A stretch of DNA of 64,000 nt from a bacterium (GTDB lineage: Bacteria; NPL-UPA2; JAUVJM01): positions 1 through 64,000 of the forward strand of contig JAUWGW010000003.1 of NCBI GenBank assembly GCA_030606215.1. Direction: 5' to 3'. A program made the translations under genes and the position numbers. How positions within the stretch are numbered: position 1 is the first letter of the stretch; every line of letters starts with the position of its first letter. Below, one piece after another: positions 17,250 to 25,335 of the stretch. Under the pieces are notes generated by a model that was not told where the DNA came from, did no database searches, and worked only from the letters and a program-made list of their open reading frames with translations.

Positions 17250-17648
17250 ATGAAGTCAAAGTTTTACACTTATCTCTTGCTCAGTCTTCTCTGGACAGCG
17301 CTGATTTTTCTAGTATCCTCAATCCCTTCAATTGAACTTAAAATTATAGAAGAGAAACCGTGGATAGGAATTCTGCGGAAGGTTTTCACAGACCCTGTTA
17401 TGCATTTCTGCGAATTTGCTATTTTAGCTTTTCTTATGATAAACACATTTGTAAATGTGGATAACCTGAGCAGAATCAGAATCCTGAAATTTGTCTTGAT
17501 TCTTGGGGCATCCATTGCTGTCCTTAATGAGGTATATCAGTATTTCATCCCATTGAGAGGTTTTCAAATTCAGGATATTGTAATGAATAGTTCCGGTGTT
17601 ATTTGCGCAAGTTATCTGCGGCTATTTCTGATGAAGATGTCCGCATAG
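17250..17648 (+). CDS. VanZ-family membrane protein
   Basis: A 132-residue protein with four predicted membrane helices. Conserved VanZ features are DPVMHFCEFAILAFL (polar His/Glu in helix 2) and NEVYQYFIPLRGFQIQDIV followed by a Ser/Gly-rich last helix; the Glu-x3-Gln and the Asp in QIQD are the conserved polar residues. ATG 17250 was preferred to TTG 17244. It follows rsmE by 13 bases and may share its transcript. VanZ-like proteins are widespread and mostly of unknown function; a few contribute to glycopeptide resistance. No vancomycin genes are near, so a resistance role should not be assumed. Confidence 0.82.
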   Translation: MKSKFYTYLLLSLLWTALIFLVSSIPSIELKIIEEKPWIGILRKVFTDPVMHFCEFAILAFLMINTFVNVDNLSRIRILKFVLILGASIAVLNEVYQYFIPLRGFQIQDIVMNSSGVICASYLRLFLMKMSA

Positions 17649-17657
17649 CCTGCATCT

Positions 17658-17694
17658 TGTCATTCTGAGGAGCGTTAGCGACGAAGAATCTCCT
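17658..17694 (+). repeat. Half copy of the TGTCATTCTGAG dispersed repeat
   Basis: TGTCATTCTGAGGAGCG followed by GACGAAGAATCTC is a dispersed intergenic repeat type found in many environmental bacteria. The same core, TGTCATTCTGAG, starts the complete fold-back copy at 40052-40136 in this window. Here only one arm is present, between the VanZ-like gene and nth. Confidence 0.6.
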
Positions 17695-17737
17695 GTGTGG
17701 TTCTACAAAAACTTCGGATGGAAAAGAAAGGAGCTTG

Positions 17738-18385
17738 ATGGAACCGGTTGAAAAGAGAATAAGACAGATAATAAGAATTCTGCGGAAGATTTATCCAAAG
17801 AGTCATACATCTCTACATTATAAAACACCGGTTCAGTTGCTGATATCAACCATTCTTTCAGCACAGTGCACTGATGAAAGGGTTAATCAGATAACCCCAT
17901 CTCTATTCGGTAAGTATAAGAAAGCTTTTGATTTTGCAAATGCAGATGGAAGTGTGCTTGAGCAGGAAATTCGGTCTACAGGTTTTTACAGGAACAAGGC
18001 AAGAAACATAATCTCTGCATGCAGGAAAATTGTTGCGGAATTCGGCGGGGAAGTTCCTGATAGTATGGAGAAATTAATTACTCTTCCAGGAGTGGCGCGC
18101 AAGACAGCAAATATTGTCCTATCATCCTGTTTCAGGAAAGCTGAAGGTATTGCGGTTGATACTCATGTGCGGCGGCTTGCCGAAAGGCTTGGCTTAAGCA
18201 AAAATGAGGGCCCTGATAAGATTGAACAGGATCTTATGAAGATTGTCCCGAAGAAAGACTGGCTGGATTTTAATTACATACTTGTAAACCATGGTCGCAG
18301 CATCTGTAAGGCGAGGAAACCCCGATGCCGAGAGTGCGTGATAATGGAACTCTGCCCTTCAGCGGAAAAGCAGAATGTGGTATAA
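17738..18385 (+). CDS. nth: Endonuclease III (DNA glycosylase/AP lyase)
   Basis: Removes oxidised pyrimidines and cleaves abasic sites in base-excision repair. The 215-residue protein shows the helix-hairpin-helix LPGVARKTANIVLSSCF with the catalytic Lys, the catalytic Asp in IAVDTHVRRLAERLGL, and the C-terminal 4Fe-4S ligands C-x6-C-x2-C-x5-C in ICKARKPRCRECVIMELCP. ATG 17738 has AAGGAG about 4 bases upstream and is preferred to TTG 17735. The gene ends just before a strong promoter for the next gene, so nth probably closes its own transcript. Confidence 0.96.
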   Translation: MEPVEKRIRQIIRILRKIYPKSHTSLHYKTPVQLLISTILSAQCTDERVNQITPSLFGKYKKAFDFANADGSVLEQEIRSTGFYRNKARNIISACRKIVAEFGGEVPDSMEKLITLPGVARKTANIVLSSCFRKAEGIAVDTHVRRLAERLGLSKNEGPDKIEQDLMKIVPKKDWLDFNYILVNHGRSICKARKPRCRECVIMELCPSAEKQNVV

Positions 18386-18390
18386 TTTGG

Positions 18391-18419
18391 TTGACACAAG
18401 TATGGCTCTGTTGTATAAA
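18391..18419 (+). promoter_or_regulatory. Strong promoter of the ABC ATPase gene
   Basis: TTGACA at 18391-18396 and TATAAA at 18414-18419 with a 17-base spacer, 29 bases before the ATG at 18449 and with TTGGAGG just upstream of it. Close to the sigma-70 consensus. Confidence 0.8.
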
Positions 18420-18448
18420 ATCCAGTAGGATGATATTGGAGGCTGAAA

Positions 18449-19552
18449 ATGGCTAAGGTTACTTTAAAGGATGTCAGCAAGGTCTTTCCCGGGGGAGTTC
18501 AAGCAGTCAATAGTGTAGAGCTTGAGGTAGAGGATAAGGAGTTCCTTGTTCTCGTTGGTCCATCAGGTTGCGGGAAATCTACTACCCTCAGAATGGTTGC
18601 GGGTCTTGAAGAAATAACTGAAGGGGAGATATATATTGGAGGCACACTTGTCAATGACATTCCCCCGAAGGACAGAGATATAGCCATGGTCTTCCAGAAT
18701 TATGCTCTCTACCCGCATATGTCTGTGTACAACAATATGGCTTTCGGGCTTAAACTTAGAAAATTCGCGCGGGCAGAGATTGACAGGCGTGTTAATGAAG
18801 CGAGTTCAATGCTTGGTATAAGGGATTTACTGCACAGAAAACCGAAAGAGTTGTCTGGCGGACAGAGGCAGCGGGTGGCAGTCGGTAGAGCAATTGTGCG
18901 TAAACCTAAGGTATTCCTTTTTGACGAACCTCTGAGTAATCTCGATGCGAAGTTGAGAGTTCAGATGCGAGCTGAACTCAGCAAATTGCATACAAGACTT
19001 CAGTCAACCATGATATATGTAACTCATGACCAGACAGAAGCTATGACTATGGGGGACAGGATTATTGTAATGAAAGATGGGTTTATCCAGCAGATAGCAG
19101 ATCCTCTGAATCTTTATGAGAAACCGTCTAACAGGTTTGTAGCCGGGTTCATAGGCAGCCCTCCGATGAATTTCGTTGATGGTAAGCTTGCGAAGAAGGA
19201 CGGTCGTGTCTACTTCCAAGGAGGGAGATTTGAGGTAGGGGTAGTGGATGATATTGTGCAGAAACTCGGCGATTATATTGACCAGGAGGTTATTTTTGGT
19301 ATAAGACCAGAAGATATCTATGACAGATTATTTGTGGGTCAGTCCTCGCCAGACAATACGGTTAAGGCTACAGTGGAAGTAGTTGAGCCAATGGGTTCGG
19401 AGATATTCCTCTACCTGAGTACGGGAGCGAATACTTTAACTGCCCGGGTAGATGTTCATACCCAAGCTTCTGTTGGGCAGGAGTTAGAATTTGTTTTTGA
19501 TATGGCCAAGATCCATTTCTTTGATAAGGATTCTGAAGAAACAATCGTCTGA
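18449..19552 (+). CDS. Sugar ABC transporter ATP-binding protein, UgpC/MsmK/MalK type
   Basis: A 367-residue MalK-like ATPase: Walker A GPSGCGKST, Q-loop FQNYALYPHM, signature LSGGQRQR, Walker B VFLFDEPLSNLDAKL and switch His in THDQTEA, followed after residue 235 by a regulatory TOBE domain (IGSPPMNFVDG, IFGIRPEDIY). This subfamily powers carbohydrate importers (glycerol-3-phosphate, maltose, multiple sugars). It stands alone with its own promoter and a terminator downstream; no permease or binding protein is adjacent. In such genomes one shared ATPase often serves several importers encoded elsewhere, which I infer here, perhaps including uptake for the sugar cluster after 39 kb. Confidence 0.93.
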   Translation: MAKVTLKDVSKVFPGGVQAVNSVELEVEDKEFLVLVGPSGCGKSTTLRMVAGLEEITEGEIYIGGTLVNDIPPKDRDIAMVFQNYALYPHMSVYNNMAFGLKLRKFARAEIDRRVNEASSMLGIRDLLHRKPKELSGGQRQRVAVGRAIVRKPKVFLFDEPLSNLDAKLRVQMRAELSKLHTRLQSTMIYVTHDQTEAMTMGDRIIVMKDGFIQQIADPLNLYEKPSNRFVAGFIGSPPMNFVDGKLAKKDGRVYFQGGRFEVGVVDDIVQKLGDYIDQEVIFGIRPEDIYDRLFVGQSSPDNTVKATVEVVEPMGSEIFLYLSTGANTLTARVDVHTQASVGQELEFVFDMAKIHFFDKDSEETIV

Positions 19553-19570
19553 GTTTTCTCTCCTGCTTGC

Positions 19571-19642
19571 CCCATTAGAAAGTTTCTTTCTAATAGGGAT
19601 TGAGAACTTACCTGCTCATTGACGAGCAGGGTTTATTTTTTT
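19571..19642 (+). terminator. Two hairpins with T-tract after the ABC ATPase gene
   Basis: A first hairpin (CCCATTAGAAAG / CTTTCTAATAGGG, 19571-19598, one bulged base) is followed by CCTGCTC-ATTGAC-GAGCAGG (19611-19630) and a T-rich tail (19632-19642). The second is a standard rho-independent terminator and ends only a few bases before the next start codon at 19648. Confidence 0.82.
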
Positions 19643-19647
19643 AAGTG

Positions 19648-20943
19648 ATGAGCGGAATTCTATTCTTCTTGAGTCTGGTTATAGTTGCCGCGTGGTTTTT
19701 CTGGGGTGTGGCAGGCGGTACAATCGTTACTACAATCTCCTCCGCTATATGTCTTATAATCTGCGCAGTTACGGGAAATGGTGTCTATATGAGGGAAGTT
19801 CTTCTTTTTGCAGGTATAGCGATTTTCTGTCATGTATTGCTGGAAAAAGAAAGGAAAGTGCGAAGGCGAGCTGAAACACGCCTGGAACGGATTCAAGGAA
19901 GCAAGAATACTCTTCAGCTTGCGTACAGTAAGCACAGGTTGGCAGGTAAGTCTTTGCAGACCAGGATAAACAGGTATTTGATGCTCAGGGAAGTTGCGCA
20001 GATTCTTGCTTCAAGTCTTGATTTTGAAAAGACAGCCGCATTAATTGTCAGGAAAACACTTGAGGTGATGGGTAAAAGAGGGTTCTGTCTTCTTTATCTA
20101 ACTGATGTAGAAGGGCAGAAACTTGCTCTCAAAGCTTCATGGGAATCTAAAATAAAGTCAAAGACAGGGGATGAGTTTGATGATTGGGTTCTGAAACGGG
20201 GGCAGGTGCTATTAGTGGAAAATGTTGAGAAGGATTTCAGGTTTGGAGTGAGCGATGCGGCGAAAGAACGCCGCGTTGGTTCATTAATAAGTGCACCTCT
20301 GATTTCAGGTGAGAGAATAATCGGGATTTTGAGAGTAGATAGTGAGGAGCTAAACACTTTTCTTACCGATGATTTGAGATTGCTGAGTATTCTTGCAACG
20401 CTTGCGGCTGTCTCAATTGAAAATGCGCAGTTGTATTGCAGGACGGAGGAACTCGCAATTACAGATGGATTGACAGGACTGTATGTTCACAGGTATTTTC
20501 AGGAGCGTTTAGGAGAAGAATTGGAACGAGCGATGCGAAGCAACTCATTCTTATCATTCCTTATGATTGATATCGACCACTTCAAAGATTACAATGACCG
20601 TTATGGACATAGTGTCGGGGACATTGTTCTGAAGAAGGTATCTAAGGTTCTCAAGGAGAAAGCTGGTGATGGCGCCATTGTGGCGAGGTATGGTGGGGAA
20701 GAATTTGCAGTTGTTCTCCCCAGAACAGAGAAGAAAGCTGCCATTAAGATAGCAGAGATAATTCGCAAAGCAATTGCTGATGAAGCCGTTACTGTTCGCA
20801 GAAAGAAGACAAACATTACTGTAAGTGCGGGGGTTGCAGCCTTCCCGGTAGATGCAATGATAAAGGGAGATATTATAAGAAAAGCAGATGAAGCGCTTCT
20901 TCGTGCAAAAACAGAAGGGAGAAACAGGGTCTGTGCCGCGTAG
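19648..20943 (+). CDS. Membrane GAF-GGDEF protein (diguanylate cyclase) 1
   Basis: A 431-residue protein likely to make cyclic di-GMP. Two to three hydrophobic segments occupy residues 1-65, a basic coiled region follows, then a GAF sensor domain (about 115-262, with LREVAQILASSLDFEKT leading in) and a GGDEF domain: the metal/substrate segment DIDHFKDYNDRYGH and active loop ARYGGEEFAVVLP (GGEEF near 350). The product-inhibition RxxD motif expected just before the active loop is absent. The start ATG 19648 has no clear Shine-Dalgarno and lies right after a terminator. It overlaps the second, similar gene. Confidence 0.88.
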   Translation: MSGILFFLSLVIVAAWFFWGVAGGTIVTTISSAICLIICAVTGNGVYMREVLLFAGIAIFCHVLLEKERKVRRRAETRLERIQGSKNTLQLAYSKHRLAGKSLQTRINRYLMLREVAQILASSLDFEKTAALIVRKTLEVMGKRGFCLLYLTDVEGQKLALKASWESKIKSKTGDEFDDWVLKRGQVLLVENVEKDFRFGVSDAAKERRVGSLISAPLISGERIIGILRVDSEELNTFLTDDLRLLSILATLAAVSIENAQLYCRTEELAITDGLTGLYVHRYFQERLGEELERAMRSNSFLSFLMIDIDHFKDYNDRYGHSVGDIVLKKVSKVLKEKAGDGAIVARYGGEEFAVVLPRTEKKAAIKIAEIIRKAIADEAVTVRRKKTNITVSAGVAAFPVDAMIKGDIIRKADEALLRAKTEGRNRVCAA

Positions 20944-22366
20944 ATTTATACCAGTGGTTTTATTGTTCTTAGCAATAATATTTGCACTTATTATGGTGGG
21001 TGGCGAAGAGTCCTCTTTATCTTTTGCCTTCCGTATATATTTTCTTCCTGTAGTGCTGGCTGCTTATTTAGGTGGAAAAAAAGGGGGTTATATTACAGCT
21101 TCAGTGGCTATTGTTCATGGGATAATGATGACTTTTACATCAGAGTATATTCTACCAAACATTTTATTTTTGCTTCTCTCATCGGGGATTTTCTTCTTTG
21201 CAATAAAGATTACTGTGGGATTTGATGAACGGTTGAGGAGAGTTTCAAGTTCCTGTAATGAAAAGTCTGAGAGTGCAAAAACTTCCTACGATGGTCTGAT
21301 TGCGGAGGATGAGAAACTTCTGAAAAACAACAGGGAGCTTGAGAAGAGAGGTGTGCGGTTAGCTGAACTATATGAGGCAAGTAAAGCTATGGGAGCCTCT
21401 CTTGATTTTGGGAAAATTCTTGAAATAGTGCGTGAGGCAGTTCGTGAAACTTTTGATTTTAGCAGAGGAGTTCTTCTTCTACAGCGGGGGAAGGGAAGTA
21501 AGAAGTTTGATTTCCAGTATCGTTTTGATAGTGGTGAAATAACAGAAGGGGATATTGAGAGCGGAAGAAATGAGGTTATTAATTGGATTATGAAGACTGC
21601 AAAACCGCTCATCATTCAGGAAGATGCGGAGAGAAGGAAATTTAACCTGCCTTCACAGGTCAGTTCAGTTTTGGGAGTACCACTCATATTGTCTGATAGA
21701 GTGATTGGTGTTTGCATACTTGAAAATTTTGCTCTTCGTGGTGTAGAGAGCAGGGAAGCAACGGGCGGTGGTCAAGTCTCTGGGGAGGAAATTACAGGCA
21801 TTTTCTCCATTCTCACAACTCAGTTTGCTCTTCAGATGCAGAAAGTAGCGCTCTATGAGGAGGTTGAAAAACTCTCAATTACAGATGGATTGACGCAGGT
21901 GGCGCTCCGGAGGTACTTCTTGCGGAGATTTGAAGAGGAATTGAAACGTGCTCGTCATTATGGTTTATCTCTTTCATTCCTTATGGCTGATATAGACAAT
22001 TTCAAGAGTTATAATGATAGATATGGGCATTTAGTTGGAGATGCTGTTTTGAGGGAGATAGCAAAAATCCTCCGCGAAGGAGTGCGTGAAGTTGACTTTG
22101 TAGGGCGTTATGGAGGGGAGGAATTCTGTGCCATGCTGCCTGAGACTGATAAAAAAGGCGCTTATGAAGTTGCAGAAAGAATTCGCTGGCTTGTGGGAAA
22201 TAGCCATTTCAAGGCGTATGATGAAAAAACTTCAGTTACTATAAGCGTAGGGGTGAGCAGTTTTCCTGTAGATGCTGATACAGGAGAGAAGTTGATGAAT
22301 AAGGCTGATGCGGCATTGCTTCGAGCAAAAGAGTCTGGACGAAACCGAGTTTGCAAATATGAATAG
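20888..22366 (+). CDS. Membrane GAF-GGDEF protein (diguanylate cyclase) 2
   Basis: Same domain plan as its upstream neighbour: about four membrane helices (residues 18-115), a coiled linker, GAF (about 165-320) and GGDEF with DIDNFKSYNDRYGH and GRYGGEEFCAMLP (GGEEF near 409). It differs in keeping an RxxD inhibitory site (REVD) before the active loop, so the two cyclases may differ in feedback. The frame opens at ATG 20888, which would overlap gene 1 by 56 bases; GTG 20933 (MPRRFIPVVLLF), overlapping by 11 bases, is an equally good start. Tandem duplication followed by divergence is likely. Confidence 0.87.
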   Translation: MKRFFVQKQKGETGSVPRRFIPVVLLFLAIIFALIMVGGEESSLSFAFRIYFLPVVLAAYLGGKKGGYITASVAIVHGIMMTFTSEYILPNILFLLLSSGIFFFAIKITVGFDERLRRVSSSCNEKSESAKTSYDGLIAEDEKLLKNNRELEKRGVRLAELYEASKAMGASLDFGKILEIVREAVRETFDFSRGVLLLQRGKGSKKFDFQYRFDSGEITEGDIESGRNEVINWIMKTAKPLIIQEDAERRKFNLPSQVSSVLGVPLILSDRVIGVCILENFALRGVESREATGGGQVSGEEITGIFSILTTQFALQMQKVALYEEVEKLSITDGLTQVALRRYFLRRFEEELKRARHYGLSLSFLMADIDNFKSYNDRYGHLVGDAVLREIAKILREGVREVDFVGRYGGEEFCAMLPETDKKGAYEVAERIRWLVGNSHFKAYDEKTSVTISVGVSSFPVDADTGEKLMNKADAALLRAKESGRNRVCKYE

Positions 22367-22398
22367 TGAACTAATGTTAGAGGAAGGGGTGATTGAGC

Positions 22399-22500
22399 AT
22401 GCCTTGTGGTAGAAAAAGGAAAAAAGCCAAGATGGGGACACATAAAAGGAAGAAGAGATTAAATAGGGACAGGCATAAGAAGAAAGGTAAGAAGCGGTGA
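22399..22500 (+). CDS. 33-residue mS38/bS22-like (AURKAIP1/COX24-domain) ribosomal protein
   Basis: A tiny, extremely basic protein reading MPCGRKRKKAKMGTHKRKKR then ending with KKKGKKR. The core, 'KRKK.KM..HKRKKRL...RHKKK', is the AURKAIP1/COX24 motif of mitochondrial mS38 and the bacterial bS22-like small-subunit proteins, known in Bacteroidetes/Chlorobi-type genomes and related phyla. A GGAAGGGG ribosome site precedes the ATG, and its TGA overlaps the GTG start of the next gene by four bases. It would bind 16S rRNA near the decoding centre. Such genes are commonly missed because of length. Confidence 0.8.
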   Translation: MPCGRKRKKAKMGTHKRKKRLNRDRHKKKGKKR

Positions 22501-23417
22501 CCCGCTACAAGATGCAAATGTTCAGTAGAACAAACATAATAAGTGTTGGAATGGTTGCGTGCCTTCTGGGTTTTTTTATTGCATTTACTTGCGTTGTAGA
22601 AGGCAGCAGTGAAGAAAAAGCGGAGCAGGAATTCGCAGAAACCCAGAGGGCTCTTGATAAATGTGAGATTGGATTTTCAGATGGGATAAGAAGATACAGG
22701 AGGGTTATCAAAAAATATCCTGAGAGTGAGGTATCTGCTCGCGCCTTTTATGCGATAGGGGACCTGTTTGAAAAACTTGGTGAAATGGAGAAAGCATCCA
22801 CAGCTTATATGAGTGTTATTGAAAGTTACCCTGACAGTGGGTGGTTCTCGCCTGCTGTTCAGGATTTATATCGTATAGGGTGTTATCTATTCAATCTAAA
22901 AGAAGAAAGATTCTTTAAAAATACTTATGAGCAGGCAGGGAAAATTTTCAGAAAGATTTTAGAAGTTGCTCCCTCTATTGAGAATGCAGGTGAAATCCAG
23001 TACAGGGTAGGCTATTGTTCCCTGGAACTTGGTGAGTATGAAGGGGCAGCTTCTGAATTTCAGAAGGTTATTGATAGCTATCCTGAAGAACCATGGCTTG
23101 AGAAAGCGGAGCATAAATTGGGGGTAAGTTTCTTCAAACAGTCCCTGCCAGCACAGCGCGACCAGACAATGACTGATAAGGCAATCGTTCAGTTTACTCG
23201 CTTCCTGAGAGAATATCCTGAAAGCCAGTTTGTTGAAAATGTGAAAGAGAAGTTATCTATCTTAAGGGAGAGAACAGCGGAGAAACTCTACTCTATTTGC
23301 TTGTTTTACCTGAAGCAGAAAGAAAAAAAGGCGTTTTTATTTTACTGTCAGGAACTAATACATCGTTTCCCTGATACTGAATGGGCAGAATTGGCAAGAG
23401 AACTTCTGGAGACATGA
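22497..23417 (+). CDS. BamD-like TPR protein (outer-membrane assembly)
   Basis: A 306-residue exported protein starting at GTG 22497, which overlaps the small ribosomal gene (GTGA). A signal segment at about 12-32 ends AFTC, which could be a poor lipobox. TPR units follow, each with the 'YP.S' turn typical of BamD/YbgF: RRVIKKYPESEVSARAFY, SVIESYPDSGWFSPAVQD, KVIDSYPEEPWLEKAEHK and RFLREYPESQFVENVKEK; the C-terminus RTAEKLYSICLFYLKQ...HRFPDTEWAELAREL matches the end of BamD. BamD acts with BamA to insert outer-membrane proteins. It sits upstream of lptE, another envelope-assembly gene. CpoB/YbgF is the main alternative. Confidence 0.75.
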   Translation: MTRYKMQMFSRTNIISVGMVACLLGFFIAFTCVVEGSSEEKAEQEFAETQRALDKCEIGFSDGIRRYRRVIKKYPESEVSARAFYAIGDLFEKLGEMEKASTAYMSVIESYPDSGWFSPAVQDLYRIGCYLFNLKEERFFKNTYEQAGKIFRKILEVAPSIENAGEIQYRVGYCSLELGEYEGAASEFQKVIDSYPEEPWLEKAEHKLGVSFFKQSLPAQRDQTMTDKAIVQFTRFLREYPESQFVENVKEKLSILRERTAEKLYSICLFYLKQKEKKAFLFYCQELIHRFPDTEWAELARELLET

Positions 23418-23427
23418 TACCGTTGTG

Positions 23428-23640
23428 ACTAAACTTTTGCATTTTTTTCGCTCCGCGTTATTTTCCCCTGCCTCTTTGGCAGGGTCGGCACAATCTTCAC
23501 TTCGTCGGGGCAGAAATCAAACTCCTCCCCCACCACTGCACGCAGTGATGGGGTCGTCAAACATAATTTCTGCTTTATCCCGACTACGTTTGCTTCTGCC
23601 TAAAATAACGAAAGTCGCTCAAAAAACGCAAAAGTTTAGT
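23428..23640 (+). repeat. Fold-back repeat element, copy B (MITE-like)
   Basis: 213 bases bounded by terminal inverted repeats ACTAAACTTTTGCATTTTTT (left) and the reverse complement of ACTAAACTTTTGCGTTTTTT (right), continuing inward to GTTATTTT/AAAATAAC with a few mismatches (about 35 bases per arm). It carries CCCTGCC/GGCAGGG and GGGGCAGAAAT/ATTTCTGC inner pairs and an extra CACTGCACGCAGTG palindrome lacking in copy A. The last 50 bases read LLPKITKVAQKTQK in the lptE frame. Confidence 0.85.
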
Positions 23641-24123
23641 TTCTTTATTCTTGTGGTTTTTGCAGTTTTAATTTCAGGTTGCGGATATACAATCCATTCC
23701 GGGGTGAGAAGCGATATTGCAACAATTAATATCGCGACCTTTGAAAACAGAACATTTGAGCATGGGCTTGAAGCAGAGCTATCAAAAGTCCTTACGAAAG
23801 AGTTTATTCTTGACGGGGCATTCTCTGTGGTGGATGTTTCCGAAGCTGATGTTCAGTTAAGTGGTGAGATTGTTGAGTATGTTCTGGAACCTTATACTTA
23901 TGGTGTGGATGAATCAGAGGTTGAACAGTATAGAGTGCGTATCCAGGCAAGCGTCTCCCTCCGACAGGTTGGCGGAAAAGAAGCCATGTGGGAGGAATTA
24001 ATGGAGGGGGATGCCACATATTACCTGAGCGGTGCTCTTGCCAGGACAGAAGAAGAAGCGTCCCGTCTCGCTCTTTATGAACTTGCGAAAAAGATTGTTT
24101 CAAGAACTGTGAGAGCATGGTGA
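23590..24123 (+). CDS. lptE: LptE-like LPS-assembly lipoprotein
   Basis: LptE plugs and supports LptD in moving lipopolysaccharide to the outer leaflet. With TTG 23590 as start, residues 1-30 form a lipoprotein signal (basic n-region, hydrophobic core FILVVFAVL) and lipobox LISGC with the lipidated Cys at 31, followed by GYTIHSGVRSDIATINIATF, a classic LptE opening; the rest shows VDVSEADVQLSGEIVEYV and ends AKKIVSRTVRAW. The frame continues upstream through the repeat to 23425, but that part is repeat sequence. Even the chosen n-region derives from repeat copy B. It is four bases before holA. Confidence 0.85.
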   Translation: MLLPKITKVAQKTQKFSFFILVVFAVLISGCGYTIHSGVRSDIATINIATFENRTFEHGLEAELSKVLTKEFILDGAFSVVDVSEADVQLSGEIVEYVLEPYTYGVDESEVEQYRVRIQASVSLRQVGGKEAMWEELMEGDATYYLSGALARTEEEASRLALYELAKKIVSRTVRAW

Positions 24124-24126
24124 ATA

Positions 24127-25107
24127 ATGAAGCTCGGTTATAAAGAGCTATCGGGGCATATTGAGGAAAATCCTTCCCCCGTGTATCTTTTTTCAGGTCA
24201 GGAAAATTTCTTGAAAGAAGAGTTGTTGAGAAAACTCATATCTAAATTCAGTCTCGGATTCAATTTAGATGTTCTCTATGGCGGGGAAAGTTCTGGTGAA
24301 GATATTGTGTCAAGAGCTCTTACTTTTCCATTTGGCACGTCTCGCAGATTGGTTGTTGTGAGGTCGGCAGAACAGCTGTTAGATGTGGACAGGGAAAGAA
24401 TTCTCTCCTATATTGAGAATCCATCACCTGATACATTGCTTATATTAGTGGCTGAAGTTAAGAGTGGTAGTGACCGATTCTTTAGCAAAGTTGCTGAAGT
24501 TAGTGTAGAAATTGATTTCAGGACTATGTATGAGAATGAAGTTGTCCCATGGCTTGTGAGTAGAGCTCGCGCTCTGGGGAAGCGGTTAACTCCAAAAGCC
24601 GCCTACGAGTTGAAGGAGCTCGCCGGGCGAGATTTGCGCCTTCTGGCAAATGAATTGGAAAAACTTTCTATAGAGGTGGGGGAGAGAAAAGAAATTAAAC
24701 TTGAAGATGTGCAAACCCTTGCGGGTGGAAGCAGGGTCAATACTACATTTGAACTTGTAGATGCAATTGGAAGGAAGAGAAGAAATCTTGCGTTGAGAAT
24801 ACTTTCATCGCTAATTCAGCAAGGGAAAGCTGCTCCTGAGATAATAGGCCTTCTTGCCTGGCAATTCAGGCGGCTCTGGAGGGTAAAAATTTATGTAGAG
24901 AAAGGGATGCAGTTACATGAGATTGCGAAGGTTTTAAAGATACCCGGTTTCCACACTCGCGGACTTATCGCCCAGGCAGGGAAGTTCTCTCATGAGAAAC
25001 TGAGGGAAAGTTTTACTGCGCTTCTTGAAACAGATGTTAAAACAAAATCAGGAGAGGCTCCTGCAATTGCTCTGGAACTACTGATTGTCAGACTTTGCCA
25101 GGGATAA
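24127..25107 (+). CDS. holA: DNA polymerase III delta subunit HolA
   Basis: Delta opens the sliding clamp within the clamp loader. The 326-residue protein begins MKLGYKELSGHIEENPSPVYLFSGQENFLKEE, of which VYLFSGQE and the following helix are the degenerate P-loop region; it continues with RRLVVVRSAEQL, FRTMYENEVVPWLVSRARALG, LKELAGRDLRLLANELEKLS and the C-terminal LLAWQFRRLWRV, all HolA hallmarks. Start ATG 24127 follows lptE by three bases, an lptE-holA order common in bacteria. The 3' end overlaps the convergent rpsT by 30 bases. Confidence 0.94.
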   Translation: MKLGYKELSGHIEENPSPVYLFSGQENFLKEELLRKLISKFSLGFNLDVLYGGESSGEDIVSRALTFPFGTSRRLVVVRSAEQLLDVDRERILSYIENPSPDTLLILVAEVKSGSDRFFSKVAEVSVEIDFRTMYENEVVPWLVSRARALGKRLTPKAAYELKELAGRDLRLLANELEKLSIEVGERKEIKLEDVQTLAGGSRVNTTFELVDAIGRKRRNLALRILSSLIQQGKAAPEIIGLLAWQFRRLWRVKIYVEKGMQLHEIAKVLKIPGFHTRGLIAQAGKFSHEKLRESFTALLETDVKTKSGEAPAIALELLIVRLCQG

Positions 25108-25335
25108 ATTTAGTTTCCGTGTGAGTCTGGATTTCTTGCGGGCGGCAGTATTCTTATGGAGCACTCCTTTACTTACTGCCTTATCAATCTGGCGAATAGC
25201 TTTCAGAAGAGTTGCCTTCACAGTATCAGCATCATTCCCCGAGATTGCCTCGTTCACTCCACCAATAGCAGTTTTGATGGAAGATTTCGTAACTCTATTC
25301 CGATACCATCTTTTCAAATTCCTTTTCTTTCTCAT
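25078..25335 (-). CDS. rpsT: 30S ribosomal protein S20 (bS20)
   Basis: An 85-residue basic protein on the minus strand, MRKKRNLKRWYRNRVTKSS, with the S20 hallmarks AIRQIDKAVSKGVLHKNTA and RKKSRLTRKLN, the helical hairpin that binds the 16S 5' domain. AAAGGA lies five bases before the ATG. It converges on holA with a 30-base overlap of 3' ends; holA-rpsT adjacency is widespread, usually with rpsT pointing opposite. A good promoter sits about 185 bases upstream, giving a long leader. Confidence 0.96.
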   Translation of the reverse strand: MRKKRNLKRWYRNRVTKSSIKTAIGGVNEAISGNDADTVKATLLKAIRQIDKAVSKGVLHKNTAARKKSRLTRKLNLSLAKSDNQ

